From: an uncultured Tessaracoccus sp.
GTDB taxonomy: Bacteria; Actinomycetota; Actinomycetes; Propionibacteriales; Propionibacteriaceae
Reading direction: 5' to 3'
DNA: 64,000 bases
Assembly (NCBI RefSeq): GCF_943914565.1
Contig: NZ_CALUCN010000009.1
Location: 1 to 64,000 of the forward strand
Part shown: positions 62,606 to 64,000 of the stretch, one piece after another
Layout of the letters: each line of letters starts with the position of its first letter
Position numbering within the stretch: position 1 is the first letter of the stretch
Made by a program: the position numbers and the translations under genes
Notes under the pieces: generated by a model
What the model was told of the DNA's origin: nothing
The model's input: the letters and a program-made list of their open reading frames with translations, nothing else
Databases searched by the model: none

Positions 62606-63865
62606 TCAGCCCTCCACCACGGGCTCGAGCAGCGGCTGGATGCTGTCGAGCATCGCCTTCGGGTCACCGGTCTTCAGCGAGGCCAGCTGCGAGTTGACTT
62701 CCTTGATCACGTCGCTCGCTCCGGCCTGCGCCGGGAGGTTCTGCGCGTAGTCAGCACCCAGCACGAAAGCCTCCAGATCCGGGTTGGCCTTGATCCAGTC
62801 CTCCTTTGCTGACTCGATCGACGGCATGGGGCCGAACTGCTCGGAGAACGTGAGCTGCTGCTCCTTGCTCGTCAGGAACTCGACGAGGGACTGGGCTGCT
62901 GCGGTGTTGTCGCCATCCGCCGCGATGCCCCAGCAGGTGCTGTACTGCAGCGTCCCCTTGGTCTTGCCGGCCGGGAGCTCTGCCACACGCACCTTCATGT
63001 CCGGGGCGTCGGCGCTCAGTGCGCCGGTCATCCAGTTGCCCTCGATCACCATGGCTGCCTTGCCGGTGATGAGCGCCTCGCCGCCCCAGCCGGTGCCGAC
63101 GTCACTCGAGTAGGCGGCCACGCCGTCGGTCATGAGTTGCTTGAGGTACTCCAGCGCCTCGACGTTCTCCGTGGAGTTCGCCGTGGCCTTGCCGTCAGTG
63201 ACGAGTCCGCCGCCGTTCTGCGCCAGGAAGACGCCGGCGCGCTGGATCTCGGGGCCGAGCACGAGCCCGGTCACGCCGTCGGCGGTGAGCTTCTTCGACA
63301 CCGTGCGCAGTTCGTCCCACGTCGTCGGCACATCGGCGTCGGTCAGCCCTGCCTTGGTCCAGAGGTCGTCGTTGATGACGAGCGCGAGCGTCGAGAAGTC
63401 CTTCGGCGCGCAGAAGAACTGGTCGTCGTGGGTGAACGCCTCGCGCAGCGCCGGGTAGAAGTCATCCTTGTCGGGCAGGTCGTCGCCGTAGGCGAGCAGC
63501 GACCCGTTTTCGGCCCAGCCAGTGAAGGAGTCCGTGGTGACGTAGAGGACGTCGGCCGGGCTGCCGGAGGCGAACCCCTGGGATGCCTGCTGGACGAGGT
63601 CCGAGGCCACGACGACGTCGGCCTTGACACCTTCCTTCTTGGACCACGCCGCGACTGCGTCCTTGACCGCCTTGGTCTCCGCGTCACCCGAGCTGCCGAT
63701 CAGCACCTCGACCGGGTTGTCGTTCATCTCCTTCGCAGCGGCAGAGTCTTCCCCTGATGCCGACGGGTCCTCGCCGCCGGCGTCGAACCCTGATCCTCCG
63801 CACGCGCTCAGCCCGAGGGCGAGTACGGCGAGGGCCGCTGGAAGAGCGAGGGAGCGGTTGTGCAT
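62606..63865 (-). CDS. Extracellular solute-binding lipoprotein, second sugar ABC system
   Basis: A 419-residue family 1 binding protein. The signal MHNRSLALPAALAVLALGLSACGGSG has a lipobox at Leu-Ser-Ala-Cys. Typical parts are VEVLIGSSGDAETKAVKDAVAAWSKKEGVKADVVVASD, VLYVTTDSFTGWAENGSLLAY and WGGEALITGKAAMVIEGNWMTG. GGAAAGG precedes the ATG. The gene lies 26 bp after the end of a LacI-type regulator, so regulator, binding protein and permeases probably form one operon. Confidence 0.9.
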   Translation of the reverse strand: MHNRSLALPAALAVLALGLSACGGSGFDAGGEDPSASGEDSAAAKEMNDNPVEVLIGSSGDAETKAVKDAVAAWSKKEGVKADVVVASDLVQQASQGFASGSPADVLYVTTDSFTGWAENGSLLAYGDDLPDKDDFYPALREAFTHDDQFFCAPKDFSTLALVINDDLWTKAGLTDADVPTTWDELRTVSKKLTADGVTGLVLGPEIQRAGVFLAQNGGGLVTDGKATANSTENVEALEYLKQLMTDGVAAYSSDVGTGWGGEALITGKAAMVIEGNWMTGALSADAPDMKVRVAELPAGKTKGTLQYSTCWGIAADGDNTAAAQSLVEFLTSKEQQLTFSEQFGPMPSIESAKEDWIKANPDLEAFVLGADYAQNLPAQAGASDVIKEVNSQLASLKTGDPKAMLDSIQPLLEPVVEG

Positions 63866-63891
63866 GTTGGTGTCCTTTCCTTGGATCCGGG

Positions 63892-64000
63892 TCAGAGGAA
63901 CTCCGCCACGGTGCGGGGCTGGAGTGTTGGTTCGAGGAGCACGTGCCGGGGCTGCGAGGCTTCGCCGGCCATGACGTCGAGCAGGATTCCCAGCACTTGG
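63892..64000 (-). CDS. LacI-family regulator, C-terminal end only
   Basis: The last 36 codons of a gene that enters from beyond the window: QVLGILLDVMAGEASQPRH then VLLEPTLQPRTVAEFL and stop. The pattern LLDxxAG...PRHVLLEPxLxxRxTV is the usual C-terminus of LacI-type repressors with a sugar-binding domain. It would control the downstream sugar ABC genes. The DNA-binding half is not visible, so the family call rests on the tail and context. Confidence 0.6.
   Translation of the reverse strand, partial: QVLGILLDVMAGEASQPRHVLLEPTLQPRTVAEFL

Overview
The window is high-GC, almost gap-free bacterial DNA. Gene content points to an actinobacterium (Actinomycetota), perhaps of the Propionibacteriales. 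The clues are a 20S proteasome (prcBA), the actinobacterial IHF-like protein MihF, a helicase-dead type PriA, a DUF222/13E12-type protein, HAIR-type heat-shock operators, many GTG starts and the order aroE-aroC-aroK-aroB ... efp-nusB-car-pyr-mihF-gmk-rpoZ-metK-priA-fmt. The taxonomic call is inference; there is no rRNA to confirm it. LAYOUT 1-13 kb: a partial secreted-protein gene and a lipoprotein; a DUF222/HNH-like protein with a degenerate active site and a LexA-like box upstream; type II NADH dehydrogenase; an OPT-family transporter; a truncated mug (DNA glycosylase) remnant; a secreted EEP-family nuclease or phosphatase; a PfkB kinase; YqeY; a fused PabA-PabB facing PabC (p-aminobenzoate for folate); tRNA-Pro(GGG); and a small heat-shock protein under three regularly spaced HAIR operators. 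13-26.6 kb: one minus-strand run prcB-prcA-tyrA-cmk-(YqfO-like)-der, then trmI, a HAD phosphatase, metH, PAC2, rpe and rsmB. 26.8-30 kb: a CUT1 sugar ABC transporter without an ATPase gene. 30-42.1 kb: a conserved housekeeping block for translation, one-carbon metabolism and pyrimidine synthesis (efp, nusB, carA, carB, pyrD, pyrF, mihF, gmk, rpoZ, metK, priA, fmt). 42.3-47.9 kb: a lactate-use module (FadR-type regulator, lldP, lutABC) and a CsbD protein lying between aroB and efp. 47.9-60.5 kb: the chorismate genes aroB, aroK, aroC and aroE with mltG, ruvX, alaS, two small proteins, rarA, an LLM-class oxidoreductase and aspS. 60.6-64 kb: a second sugar ABC transporter with the tail of a LacI-type regulator. 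HOW THE PARTS FIT: the aro block makes chorismate; tyrA and pabAB/pabC draw on it for tyrosine and folate. MetH and MetK form the methionine/SAM arm. NDH-2, LutABC and PyrD (class 2) are expected to feed electrons to the quinone pool or use it. MOST UNUSUAL: several conserved clusters have pieces missing. carA encodes only the N-terminal small-subunit domain and has no glutaminase domain. pyrR, pyrB and pyrC are not next to carA, and coaBC is not between rpoZ and metK. prcBA has no pup, dop, mpa/arc or pafA beside it. trmI has lost its normal stop and reads antisense through the neighbouring DUF3054 gene. mug is cut in half. The EEP protein ends abruptly just after an LPSTG motif. Other signals are the three HAIR sites at 27-bp pitch, twin stem-loops in the metK leader, a lactate-type operator and a recurrent leaderless-start signature on stand-alone genes.
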